This document shows, piece by piece, positions 35,423-44,588 of a stretch of DNA of 64,000 bases. A model generated the notes under the pieces. The model worked only from the letters and a program-made list of their open reading frames with translations. It was not told the DNA's origin and searched no databases. This DNA comes from Neopusillimonas aromaticivorans (GTDB lineage: Bacteria; Pseudomonadota; Gammaproteobacteria; Burkholderiales; Burkholderiaceae_B), in contig NZ_CP128233.1 in the NCBI RefSeq assembly GCF_030344915.1, positions 1,116,001 to 1,180,000 on the forward strand, written 5' to 3'. Each line of letters starts with the position of its first letter. The stretch's first letter is position 1. Position numbers and translations under genes: made by a program.

Positions 35423-36192
35423 AGCCCGGTTCCTTTATGCACAAGGGCAAAATACCAACGGTAAGGCAACAGCCGCAATGCTTTCAGAATCAGGCTGAAA
35501 CGACGCGGAAAATGGATCTCGAACTGCCCGCGACGCCACCCGCGCTCGATGGCTTCAGCGGCCTGTTGCGGCGTTTGCAAAAACGGCATGGGGAATTCGT
35601 TTTGCTGTGTCAAAGGCGTTTCCACAAAACCGGGATGCACGACCGAAACACCCAGCCCCTTGGGCCGCAGATCAAGGAACAAAGTCTCGGCCAGATGCGT
35701 CAGCGCAGCCTTGGTCGGGCCGTAGGCCAAGCCCTGCGGCAAGCCACTGAAACCCGCCACGCTGGATACCAGGCTGATGTGCCCCTGACCTTGGGACAGG
35801 AACAACGGGATCACCGGCGCCAGCAGATTCAACGCCCCCACATAATTCACCTGCTGATGCTGCAGCATTTGGCCAAGGTCGTACCCGGTAGCCCGCAAAG
35901 CCCGGTAAACACCAGCGCAAAACAGCACCCGATCAAGGCGGCCGTAGCGGGCCACAATCGCTTCACAGGCTGCCCGGACGGCAGCGGCATCGGTGACATC
36001 CAGTGGCACCGCCATGCCCGCCGGATACGTTGCCTGGAACGACTCAAGCGGCGCCGCATTACGGGCTGACACCACCACACTGGCCCCCTGCCCCGCCAGC
36101 CGTTCGGCCAGCGCCTGACCAATGCCGGTTGATGCACCAACGATCCAGATCACTTCGCGATCGGCCTGGACAAAACGGGGATTCAGGGCCAT
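35419..36192 (-). CDS. short-chain dehydrogenase/reductase
   Basis: 257 residues, intact. IWIVGASTGIGQALAERLAGQGASVVVSARN gives the NAD(P) motif TGxxxGxG variant (GASTGIGQ); LVSSVAGFSGLPQGLAYGPTKAALTHLAETLFLDLRPKGLGVSVVHPGFVETPL holds the catalytic Ser, Tyr-x-x-x-Lys (YGPTK) and the PG motif. The C-terminal basic stretch WRRGQFEIHFPRRFSLILKALRLLPYRWYFALVHK suggests membrane association, fitting action on lipids. Seventh gene of the eight-gene minus-strand unit, 12 bp after DUF3833. Substrate unknown. Confidence 0.9.
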   Translation of the reverse strand: MALNPRFVQADREVIWIVGASTGIGQALAERLAGQGASVVVSARNAAPLESFQATYPAGMAVPLDVTDAAAVRAACEAIVARYGRLDRVLFCAGVYRALRATGYDLGQMLQHQQVNYVGALNLLAPVIPLFLSQGQGHISLVSSVAGFSGLPQGLAYGPTKAALTHLAETLFLDLRPKGLGVSVVHPGFVETPLTQQNEFPMPFLQTPQQAAEAIERGWRRGQFEIHFPRRFSLILKALRLLPYRWYFALVHKGTGL

Positions 36193-36204
36193 GACTGCTC
36201 CGGC

Positions 36205-36756
36205 TTAGCGTTTATGAAAGGACAACGTAACTTCGCCCAGACGAATGCCGAACTTGCTCATGGTGGCCTTGTTCAGCATGACCTTGTCGCTCATCAGGTA
36301 CATCCAGTCGTTGAACGAGACATCATAGGTACGATCACCGACCGGCAAACGCAACACATAGCTCCACTGGAAGGCGTTGCCGGCCACCTGGCCGCTGGCC
36401 TCACCGACCACATCGTCTGCTGTGCCGATGTATTTGCCATCACCCTGATGAATCAAGGTCCAGACACGACGCTGTTTTTCGCCATCGCTGTACACAAAAT
36501 CCTCTTCCAGCACCCCTTTCTCGCCCTCCCAGCGGGCCTTGATCGTGACGACAAAGCGACGAACGACACGACCACCCCGATCGGTAAAGATGCCATACGC
36601 ATCAATATCGCCGTTGAAGTACTCACGCAAATCGAGCACCGGCTTCTCGGCAGCATAATCGGCAGGTTTGGGTGATGCGCAGGCCATCAGACCCATACAA
36701 GCCACCGACAACGTGGCCCAGCGCACACCGCGCTTCCAGGCAGTAAATACGGACAT
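36205..36756 (-). CDS. DUF3833 lipoprotein
   Basis: 183 residues. Signal peptide with lipobox LMACAS (Cys at ~26), so an envelope lipoprotein. The body LDLREYFNGDIDAYGIFTDRGGRVVRRFVVTIKARWEGEKGVLEEDFVYSDGEKQRRVW...YVLRLPVGDRTYDVSFNDWMYLMSDKVMLNKATMSKFGIRLGEVTLSFHK matches the DUF3833 pattern as I recall it (FNG...G.f.DR.G...r.F.V...w.g....l.E.F.y.DGe...R.W, DWMYLi...lnra.msKFGi.vgevtl.F). It lies 1 bp from the transporter stop. The family recurs with CFA-synthase-like genes, and its role is not known. Confidence 0.87.
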   Translation of the reverse strand: MSVFTAWKRGVRWATLSVACMGLMACASPKPADYAAEKPVLDLREYFNGDIDAYGIFTDRGGRVVRRFVVTIKARWEGEKGVLEEDFVYSDGEKQRRVWTLIHQGDGKYIGTADDVVGEASGQVAGNAFQWSYVLRLPVGDRTYDVSFNDWMYLMSDKVMLNKATMSKFGIRLGEVTLSFHKR

Positions 36757-36757
36757 T

Positions 36758-38144
36758 TCATTGCTCCTTGTCCCATCGCCGGCGCCAGCACCACAAGGCG
36801 ACCCAGGCCAGCAGTTTCAAAATACAGGGCACCACGGCATAGGCCAGGCTCAGGGCGACAAGACCCTGGGCACTGTGCTGCCCCGGTGAATAGCCAAGCC
36901 ACTGCAACAGCGGCAGAACCAGACCGGCAGCCAGGGCCAGATTCAACTTCGACGCACTGTTCCACCAGCCAAAATAAGCGCCTTCCAGACCGGCCGACGC
37001 GCCATCGTGACGAATGACCCGGGCCAGCAAGGGCGTGGGGAACGCCAGATCGGCACCCAAAGCCAGACCGCTGGCGGCACAGATCAGCAAAAAGGGCCAC
37101 ACATCGCCGACACCCAACAGAGCCGCTCCGGCAAAACTGGCCACAGACAGCAACATGCCTGACATCCAGGCCGCAGCCAGCCCGATACGGGCGACAACTT
37201 TGAGCCACAACGGCAGTGAAGCGGCCGCGCATACAAAATAAGCCGCCAGAAACATTCCTTCAAAACCGGGCGCCTGCAAACGATCGTTAACGAAGAACAA
37301 AAGCAGGGTTGCAGGAATGGCACTGGCAATGCCATTGAGCAGAAACACACCCAGCAATCCGCGAAACGCCGCACCATGCCAGGGTTGAACCAAGCGACGC
37401 CAGGTCAGCCCCGCGGGTGCCGCATTCGGAACTGCAGCGTTACCAAAGGATGAGTCTGATGTATCAGTGGACAAACCCAAGACTGCCGGCGATGACGACG
37501 GCACACCCGCATCGTCAGGGCCGGAAGCGATTACCCGGCCCGGGGCCTTCGGCTGAGGTGCCCCGCGTAATGCCAGCCAGGACACCACCAGGGCGAGCCC
37601 AAGCACCGTCGTTGTAACGGGCATGCCTGCTACCGACGGCAAAACACTGGCCAGCACGACACCCAGCAGCGTGGCGGCCTCACGCCATGACACCCAGCGG
37701 CTTTGCGAAAGGTCGCCCCCTGCAGGCGGGCGGCCCAGGCCTGATGCGTAATGCTCAAGGCACTGTAGGCCAGATAGGCCACCACCAGCATGGCGGCGCA
37801 CCAGCCCAGCAAGGCGCTTCCCTGCCGTAGCGCGACCGGAGGAAAAACAGCCCCAGAAAACCCAGCAACAACACCACACACCCCAACCCCATGGCCGGCA
37901 ATCGACGCGACCTGGACATGGCCAGCAAATGATCGGCGGCATACCCCATCAGGGGGTCAGTAACGGCATCAAAAATGCGCACCAGCAACAACACCGTACC
38001 CAAGGCCGCCAGCGACGCACCAAACTGTTCGGCGTAATACGCCGGCATATAGACATAGAGTGGCAAGGCAACAAACGCCAGCGGCAAACCCAGGGCGCCG
38101 TAACGCAACCCGGCCAAACGCGCGGCACCGGTGCCGGATGTCAT
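36758..38144 (-). CDS. GPH-type MFS transporter (several frameshifts)
   Basis: ~462 residues spread over at least three frames. The N-terminus LRYGALGLPLAFVALPLYVYMPAYYAEQFGASLAALGTVLLLVRIFDAVTDPLMGYAADHL is the glycoside-pentoside-hexuronide:cation symporter pattern (MelB-like DxxTDPxxGxxAD). ALSITHQAWAARL and the second half VFLLNGIASAIPATLLLFFVNDRLQ, GADLAFPTPLLARVIRHDG, GAYFGWWNSASKLNLALAAGLVLPLLQWLGY follow. A ~55-residue Ala/Pro/Ser linker near 37420-37560 separates the halves. It starts 4 bp inside the chalcone-isomerase-like gene. Such transporters recur in these lipid clusters with unknown cargo. Confidence 0.8.
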
Positions 38145-38841
38145 GAACCCAGCCCCAGCAGCGCCGAGCGCATGGCCGGTTCCGAAGTACCCGGTGCCAG
38201 CCAGATACCGAAAAACAACTCGCCAAAGCGGGCATCGCGAATCGACGCTGTTTGCTTGCCGTTGAACAAGAAAGTCACCGTACCGTCAGGGCTCCAGAGC
38301 CCGGTCAGACGATCCCCTGATTCACATCGGGAAACGCCTTTTCCATAAAAGCCAGCCATTTAGCCTGCTGCGTTTCGTCAATAGACGCCAACGCCCGCAT
38401 CTCATCGAGCGAACGCTCGGCAATGGCCTTGCCATACAACGAACGCGCGTATTCAAGTTCCAGGGCGAACGACTCGTTGAACACGTTCGGCGCCGACACC
38501 GGCGCGGTCACCCACAAACGGATGTCATACACCGAGAAAGCAAACCAGCGGAATCGTTTCTGGCCTTGCAATACAGGTTGCCCCAGGGCCGCAACAACCT
38601 CGGGCGGTGCCTGAACAGCACCTGCAACAGGCGGCGACACGAGGCCTGCATCAACTTGGCCAGGCCCGAGCTGATCGGCCGCGTTCCCGCCGGATGCTAC
38701 CGGTACCACACCACGTTCGGGTACCTGCGTCTGGGCCAAGGCCCCGCCGGGAGACGCCAGCACAACCCCCAACGTCAGCAAGACCAACCCCTGAGCACAG
38801 CGCTTCACTACCGGTGACAAATGACGCATGGCAGGCCTCAC
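38141..38841 (-). CDS. chalcone-isomerase-like periplasmic protein (one frameshift)
   Basis: ~233 residues. Signal peptide (RCAQGLVLLTLGVVLASPGGALAQ), a Pro/Ala/Gly-rich stretch, then GQPVLQGQKRFRWFAFSVYDIRLWVTAPVSAPNVFNESFALELEYARSLYGKAIAERSLDEMR. One G missing near 38318 leads to QGDRLTGLWSPDGTVTFLFNGKQTASIRDARFGELFFGIWLAPGTSEPAMRSALLGLGS. The G-KRF-FxVYDIxLW...FELxYxRxLxGxxIxxxSxxEM and FFxIWLxxxTxxPxLRxALLG patterns define the bacterial chalcone-isomerase-like family. Here it acts presumably with the adjacent methyltransferase on membrane fatty acids (inference). Confidence 0.82.
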
Positions 38842-40076
38842 TCAGGTTTACGCAAGGTGAACTGGACAACGTTGGTGTTGCCGGTATCGAACGCGGCCTC
38901 GCAGTAGCACAGATAAAAATCCCAGGTGCGCATGAAACGGGTATCGAACCCCAGCTCACGGATGGTGTGCTCATTGGCCAGAAACGGCGTGCGCCAGCGA
39001 CGCAGGGTCTCGGCATAGTCGGGCCCGAAACTGTGGGTCTGTTCAACCTCCAGGCCTGCGGCACGGGCGGCCTGCACAAAGGTGGACTCAGTGGGCAACA
39101 TGCCACCCGGAAAAATATATTGCTGGATAAAGTCTGTCGATCGGGCATAGCGCTCGAACAAGTCATCACGAATGGTGATGCTTTGAATGCAGGCACGCCC
39201 ACCGGGCTTGAGATTGTGCGCCACCGCCTGGAAATAGGCCGGCCAGTACGCTTGCCCGACGGCCTCGAACATCTCGATGGACACAATCGCGTCGAAAGGC
39301 CCGTCATCAATGTCACGGTAGTCTTGCAAACGCAGATCTGTGATTTCTGCCAGGCCCGCATCACGCAATCGCTGCTGCCCATAGGCCAGCTGCTCGGTCG
39401 ACAGGGTCACACCTGCCAGCCGGGCACCATACTCTGCTGCTGCAGCCTGTGCCACAGCCCCCAACCACAACCGATTTCAAGTACACGCTGGCCTGGTTGA
39501 ACACGCACCTCATCAAGCGCACGATGAATTTTGGCCCACTGTGCCTGCGCCAGGGGCTGATTCAGGTCGCCATTGAACAGCGCCGATGAATAGTTCATGG
39601 TCTCGTCGAGCCAGAGACGGTAAAACGCATTCCCCAAGTCGTAATGGGCATGAATATTGCGCCGGCTGCCGCTGCGGCTGTTGCGGTTGAACAGATGACG
39701 GACACGGTAGATGAAGCTGCCCCACCACGAACCATAAAGCACGTTTTCAAGACGCTCGCGATTTTCAATAAGAAGCCGCAACAAACCCGGTAAATCAGGG
39801 GTATTCCAGTCGCCACGAATATAGCTTTCGGCAAAACCGATATCCCCCGAACGGATAACCGCCGGAAAAATCTGCCAGTTATTCAGAGACAAGGTGGCCA
39901 CAGGCTGCCCCCTGCCCAAACCGTCGCACCGTGCCATCGGGCAGTTCGAGCTCCAGGGTGCCATACGCCAGTTTTTCAAGCAGACGCAGTACAGTTCGGG
40001 CCGCTGCCGGCGCACGCGTTGCCGCGACACCAGCGCGCGGCAACGTGGCAGAACGGGTATCAATGGTGTCAGTCAT
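38838..40076 (-). CDS. cyclopropane-fatty-acyl-phospholipid synthase-like methyltransferase (frameshifted)
   Basis: ~413 residues from ATG 40076 (MTDTIDTRSA). SAM-dependent transferase acting on unsaturated acyl chains of phospholipids. Visible are RSGDIGFAESYIRGDWNTPDLPGLLRLLIEN, RRNIHAHYDLGNAFYRLWLDETMNYSSALF, the SAM motif RVLEIGCGWGG, VTLSTEQLAYGQQRL, DAIVSIEMFEAVGQAYWPAYFQAVAHNLKPGG, and FIQQYIFPGGMLPT. Breaks near 39915 (one extra G in a run) and 39440. In comparable clusters this paralog participates in furan/branched fatty-acid formation rather than cyclopropanation, so the exact product is open. Overlaps DUF1365 by 8 bp. Confidence 0.88.
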
Positions 40077-40854
40077 GGGAAACACTCTTCAAGGGTTTGG
40101 TCGAAAAGGGCACACGTTTGGCCAGCAATTTGAGCGCCTGCCAATGAATGCGTGCAATGATGCCGAGCGTCAGCAGGGGCATGGACAACACTGTTTTGAA
40201 CAGGCTGCCCGATGTCAGGGGCGTCAACACGCCGCTGACACTGGTCTGTAACAGAGGCCCCTGATCGTCATCGTAATCAATTCGTGCTACCGTGCGTTCA
40301 TTATTTTCTGTCGTCTTCCCGCTGCGCATGAACCGGAATCGGTAGGCACCGGTCACCTGGCAGAACGGTGAGACGTGAAACGTTTTTGTGGCGACCAGCT
40401 CGCGCCCCCAACGCATATCGGGCCCGGTCAGAACGTAACTGTGACGCTGGCCAAAGGTGTTGTTGACCTCGGCCACGATCGCCTTGAGCGAGCCCTCTGC
40501 ATCATGGGCATACCAGAAGCTGACCGGGTTGAACACGTATCCAAGCACACGCGGATACGTGTGCAGCCAAATCTCACCCGATGCCTGGACGCCCGCATCG
40601 TTCAGCAGGTTTTCTACCCAGGCCAGTGCGTCTGGCCCGCCATCGCCATGGTCCGCGTCATGGAAACTGACCAGCCCGCGGCGGTTGCGAGTCAAGCCGT
40701 TGATGGGATGCCGACGCCAGCTGCGCATGGGAATCAGGAGAAACCAGGTGCGGTAGGCAAACGCGTTACGCGCCGGACGCAGCCGGGTATGGCGTACCTG
40801 CCCGGTACCAATCAAGGCTTGTGCGGTCGGGAAGGGCTTCAATGGCTCGCTCAT
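40069..40854 (-). CDS. DUF1365 protein
   Basis: 261 residues, intact. Family pattern: GQVRHTRLRPARNAFAYRTWFLLIPM, GLVSFHDADHGDG, WLHTYPRVLGYVFNPVSFWYAHDAEGSLKAIVAEVNNTFGQRHSYVL, KTFHVSPFCQVTGAYRFRF. DUF1365 genes are consistently found between an FAD amine-oxidase-like gene and a CFA-synthase-like gene, as here, and are part of photo-oxidative-stress lipid loci in other proteobacteria. The reaction is not settled. The conserved aromatic/His residues (HxYPRxxGYxFNPVSFWY) suggest an enzyme. Confidence 0.9.
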   Translation of the reverse strand: MSEPLKPFPTAQALIGTGQVRHTRLRPARNAFAYRTWFLLIPMRSWRRHPINGLTRNRRGLVSFHDADHGDGGPDALAWVENLLNDAGVQASGEIWLHTYPRVLGYVFNPVSFWYAHDAEGSLKAIVAEVNNTFGQRHSYVLTGPDMRWGRELVATKTFHVSPFCQVTGAYRFRFMRSGKTTENNERTVARIDYDDDQGPLLQTSVSGVLTPLTSGSLFKTVLSMPLLTLGIIARIHWQALKLLAKRVPFSTKPLKSVSHD

Positions 40855-40865
40855 GAATAGCCTGA

Positions 40866-42189
40866 TCAGGCGGCTTTGGGAATGGCCGCATCGGTCTGCC
40901 AGCGTTCGATCAGCGCCTGGGCGACCGAAACACCGGACTTCAGTCCGTCTTCATGAAAACCATAGCCCGTCCAGGCACCACAGAACCAGGTATGACGCTG
41001 TCCCTGAAGGGCAGGCATGGCGTGCTGGGCCTGGCGCGCCGCCAGATCGAAAACGGGGTGCGCATAGTCAATATGACGGATAACCGTGGAGGGATCCGGC
41101 TGTCGAACCGGGTTCAATGACACGATGACCGACTGCTCAAAAGGCAAGGGCTGAAGACGATTAAGCAGATAATGCAGACACACCCCTCGGCGCCCTGATC
41201 ATCGGCACGCACCCGGTGCTCATAATTCCAGGCAGCCCAGGCCTTGCGCCGTTTCGGCAACAGCGATTCATCGGTATGCAATACCGCATGATTCATTTGA
41301 TACGGAATGGCCGACAGCACGGCGGACTCGGCCGGGCGCGCATCAAGCCCCAGAATCTCAAGCGCCTGGTCGGAATGACAGGCGAAAATCACCTCGTCAA
41401 ACTGTTCAGAGCCGCTGGCATCAATGACGGTCACCCCTTTGCCGGGACCATGGCGACGCACCGCCAGGACCGGGGTGTTCAGACGTACATCGTCAAGATC
41501 GGCCAACATGCGCTCAACATAGTTTCGGGCCCCGCCCGCCACCGTATACCACTGGGGACGGTCATTGACCTGAAGCAAACCATGGTTATGGCAGAACCGG
41601 ATCAAGGTCGAGACCGGAAACTCAAGCATCTGGCTGGCCGCACACGACCAGATGCTGCTGATCATGGGCAACAGGTACCAGTCACGAAAAGCCTTTGAGT
41701 AGCGTTGTTGCACCAGAAAATCCCCGATACTTTGCGTCAACTGCGCTTCGGTACCGGTAACCGCCAACGCCGTGGCTTCACGATTGAAGCGCAAGATGTC
41801 GCGCAGCATGGTCCAGAACGCCGGTCGTGCGATGTTGCGCTTTTGGGCGAACACCGCCGCCAGATCACTGCCGCACCATTCAAGGCGCCCCTGGTTGGCC
41901 TGCACTGAAAATGACATATCGGACGCGGCGGTTTCGACGCCCAACGTCTGGAACAATTCAACCAGCTGCGGGTAGGTCCGATGATTAAACACCAGGAAAC
42001 CCGTATCCACGCCGTGCGTAACGGGTACCCCGCCGGAATTGGCCAGAGTCACGTCAACCGTGTGGGTATGCCCCCGGCGTAGCCCGCAGCCTCGAACAAC
42101 GAGACGCGAACATCAACCCCGGACCGGACCAGCGTCCAGGCGGCCCCCAGTCCTGAAATTCCGGACCCAATCACAGCGACCTTTTTCAT
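40866..42189 (-). CDS. FAD-dependent amine-oxidase-like protein (two frameshifts)
   Basis: ~443 residues. MKKVAVIGSGISGLGAAWTLVRSGVDVRVSLFEA is the FAD motif. One G missing near 42078 shifts to HTHTVDVTLANSGGVPVTHGVDTGFLVFNHRTYPQLVELFQTLGVETAASDMSFSVQ, then FCHNHGLLQVNDRPQWYTVAGGARNYVERMLA and FACHSDQALEILG. A second shift near 41182 gives LHYLLNRLQPLPF...TWFCGAWTGYGFHEDGLKSGVSVAQAL, the C-terminal FAD contact. Related to phytoene-desaturase/amine-oxidase folds. First gene of the divergent lipid operon, starting 31 bp from operator box 1. Confidence 0.87.
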
Positions 42190-42220
42190 GCGCGACTCCT
42201 TTTCGTGGACAAGCTCTATT

Positions 42221-42233
42221 TTGTCCTAGTCAA
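42221..42233. promoter_or_regulatory. operator box 1, TTGTC-CTA-GTCAA
   Basis: Imperfect dyad (one mismatch in the right arm) matching the two perfect-arm boxes at 42284 and 42315. Its centre is 63 bp from that of box 2. It would sit just downstream of the candidate start site for the minus-strand operon (-35 TTGTCA 42279-42274, 17-bp spacer, -10 TAATAT 42256-42251). Confidence 0.6.
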
Positions 42234-42283
42234 TTTCAGTTCATTCATGAATATTAACGGCAATTTTATGTTTTGACAATTGT

Positions 42284-42296
42284 TTGTCTAAGACAA
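42284..42296. promoter_or_regulatory. operator box 2, TTGTC-TAA-GACAA
   Basis: Perfect 5-bp arms with a 3-bp centre. The left arm is also a -35 element (TTGTCT, 42284-42289) for the regulator gene, with -10 TATCAT at 42307-42312 after a 17-bp spacer. It overlaps or abuts the -35 of the opposite promoter as well, so one protein bound here could silence both directions. Confidence 0.72.
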
Positions 42297-42314
42297 TATT
42301 AATTGCTATCATAG

Positions 42315-42327
42315 TTGTCCAAGACAA
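42315..42327. promoter_or_regulatory. operator box 3, TTGTC-CAA-GACAA
   Basis: Perfect 5-bp arms, same design as box 2. Its centre is 31 bp from that of box 2, i.e. three helical turns on the same DNA face. It covers the expected transcription start of the regulator gene and lies 27 bp before its ATG. Confidence 0.72.
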
Positions 42328-42353
42328 ATACACTTCATTTGGCAAAAATCACC

Positions 42354-43301
42354 ATGACCGTATCGCCCAACGCCAACCAGATCATGCTCAACATCACGGC
42401 CGTCGAACGCGACACCCGCATCGGCAAAGATGCCCTGCGTGTCTGGGAAAGGCGTTACGGCTTTCCCCAACCGGTACGTGACGCCAATGGCGAACGTCTT
42501 TACCCGGCGGATCAGGTCGAAAAACTGCGTGTGATCAAACGCTTGCTGGATGCGGGCCATCGGCCTGGCCGGATCGTTGCCCTTGAGCTGGGCGAGCTGC
42601 ATCGAATGGGCGAAGAATTACGGGACAGCGATGTCCCGATGTCTACAGGCGCCAAGGCATCAGCACACCAGACCACCGAAACCCGCGACATCATTGACTT
42701 GCTGAAAACCCACGATCCGGCACAAATCCGTCGTCGCTTCTCGCAAACCATTATGCGAACCGGACTGGCTCCATTCGTACTGAATGTGGCGTTACCCCTG
42801 ATGCATGAAATCGGCGAGGCCTGGGCCAGTGGTGAACTGCATATTTTTGAAGAGCATTTGTGCAGTGAAGTACTGGAAACCAGTTTGCGCTCGGCCATGG
42901 CGGCGGCGCCCGAGGCCGCTGCGGGCAGCAGGCCACGCGTGTTGCTGTCCACCTTCCCGGGTGAAAGCCACAGCCTGGGCCTGCTGATGGCCGAAGTCAT
43001 GTTCCAGGTCGATGGCTGTGCCTGCATGAGTCTGGGGGCCCAAACCCCGTTGCAAGACCTGGTCAACGCGTCCAGAGCACACCGTGCCGACATCGTTGCC
43101 GTCAGTTTTTCTGCCGCCAGCAATCCGGGCCAGGCCGCAGAAGGGCTTGGCGAGCTGCGCAGCCTGCTGGATCCGGATATCGAACTGTGGGCGGGCAGCC
43201 CGCATACCCTGTTGCACCGACGCGGCGTACCCGACGTCACACTGTTGGCAAGCCTCGAACAAATACCTATGGAAATCCAGCGTTGGCGCGCCTGCCACTA
43301 A
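42354..43301 (+). CDS. litR: CarH/LitR-type B12-dependent photoreceptor repressor (MerR family)
   Basis: 315 residues from ATG 42354. MerR HTH: TAVERDTRIGKDALRVWERRYGFPQPVRDANGERLYPADQVEKLRVIKRLLDAGHRPGRI. The four-helix cap ~115-190 contains WASGELHIFEEH, an exact Wx9EH motif whose His ligates cobalt. The Rossmann B12 domain has TFPGESHSLGLLMAE (ExHxxG, lower axial site) and VSFSAASNP. All three hallmarks of CarH-class sensors are intact: in the dark adenosylcobalamin stabilises a DNA-bound tetramer, and light breaks the Co-C bond and releases DNA. It is divergent from the lipid operon with three repeated operators between. It probably represses itself too. Confidence 0.9.
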   Translation: MTVSPNANQIMLNITAVERDTRIGKDALRVWERRYGFPQPVRDANGERLYPADQVEKLRVIKRLLDAGHRPGRIVALELGELHRMGEELRDSDVPMSTGAKASAHQTTETRDIIDLLKTHDPAQIRRRFSQTIMRTGLAPFVLNVALPLMHEIGEAWASGELHIFEEHLCSEVLETSLRSAMAAAPEAAAGSRPRVLLSTFPGESHSLGLLMAEVMFQVDGCACMSLGAQTPLQDLVNASRAHRADIVAVSFSAASNPGQAAEGLGELRSLLDPDIELWAGSPHTLLHRRGVPDVTLLASLEQIPMEIQRWRACH

Positions 43302-43348
43302 CGGTTGCCGATATACTCAAACCCTGACATCGACAGGACGCATCAATC

Positions 43349-44577
43349 GTGAGCAAATTCACTGCGCGCTGGAAACTTTGGCTTGGCGTGATGATTCTGG
43401 CTGTGGCCACCTTATGGGGCTGGCGCAACTGGCAAGGCCCCATTGTGCCGGGTTACGTTCTCGAAAGTGCGCCCCTGCTCCAGCACGTCGTTGCCACCGG
43501 CCGCGTGGTGGCGAACTCACGCGCCCAGATTGGCAGTGAAATCACGGCGGTCGTCACCGAGCGCCGGGTGCGCGAAGGCGATCGTGTCAAAAAGGGGACA
43601 TCCTGGCCATTTTGCGGGCTGACAGCATCAAGGCTCGTGTCGACGAAGCGCGCGCAGCACTCGAATTGCTACAAACCTCACAACGACCACAAGCCAAGGC
43701 CGCGTTGGCGCGCGCAGAATCACAGTTGGCGCAGGCACAGCGCGAACTTGGCCGACGGGAATCCTTGCTCGCCTCTCGCGCCGTTACCCAGGAAATTGTC
43801 GAACAGGCCGCCAATGCCGTCGCAACCGCTCGCGCCGTTGCACAACAAGCCCGCCTTGACGTCCAGGCGCTGGCAGAGGGCGGGGTCCAGGAAACCATCC
43901 TGCAAGAACGGCTGCGCGCCGCCCAGGCCGATCTGGACAAAACCATTTTGCGGGCTGAAAAAGACGGCGCCATCCTGACCCGCAACGTCGAACCCGGCGA
44001 TCTGGTCCAGCCGGGGCGAGTCTTATTCACCCTCTCTGCCGAAAACGACACCGAATTGCTGGTACCTGTTGATGAACGCAATCTTGGCGTGCTGGCGACC
44101 GGCCAAAAGGCCATTGCCATTACCGATGCCTGGCCGGACCACCCGTTCAACGCCGTCATCACCTCAATCGCACCGGCGGTCGATCCTGAGCGCGGCACCG
44201 TTGACGTGCGCCTGGCGCCCGAAACATTACCCGACTTCCTGCGACAGGACCTGACCGTCACGGTCACTATTACAACCGGTACGCGTGATGCGGCCCTGGT
44301 CGTGCCCAATGACGCCCTGCAACGTCGCACCGACGGTCAGACCGAGGTCTGGCGTGTCGACAACGGTACGCTTGAACGTGTCCCCGTCAAAACCGGTCTG
44401 CGGGGTCAGAATCTTACAGAAGTCGTCGAGGGACTTGATGCGGGCGATACCGTGGCCCGGCTCTCAGGCTCTGTCCAACCCGGGCAGCGTGTCCGGCTGA
44501 GCCCCCAGCCCATGCCGGGCCTGCCCCGGAATGACGCCGGATCGACACGGGGTGAAACCCCCATGAAGTTCAACTGA
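43349..44577 (+). CDS. periplasmic adaptor of ABC efflux system, MacA/HlyD-like (one frameshift)
   Basis: ~409 residues from GTG 43349. N-terminal anchor helix (RWKLWLGVMILAVATLWGW), first lipoyl half GRVVANSRAQIGSEITAVVTERRVREGDRVKKG. A G missing near 43597 then shifts to DILAILRADSIKARVDEARAALELLQ, a coiled-coil hairpin of ~100 residues, second lipoyl half LRAEKDGAILTRNVEPGDLVQPGRVLFTLS, and beta-barrel/membrane-proximal domains ending MKFN. MacA-type adaptors link an inner-membrane ABC transporter to an outer-membrane channel. The permease and ATPase follow at once; no TolC-like gene is next to them. Confidence 0.88.
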
Positions 44578-44588
44578 AGGCGCGGCCC

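Noticed and set aside
35437..36069. 210-codon plus-strand frame
   Set aside because: Antisense to an intact SDR with all catalytic motifs.
42190..42353. Cobalamin riboswitch upstream of the B12-sensing regulator
   Set aside because: The gap is too short (164 bp, mostly operators and promoters), and I see no conserved B12-box or long structured leader.
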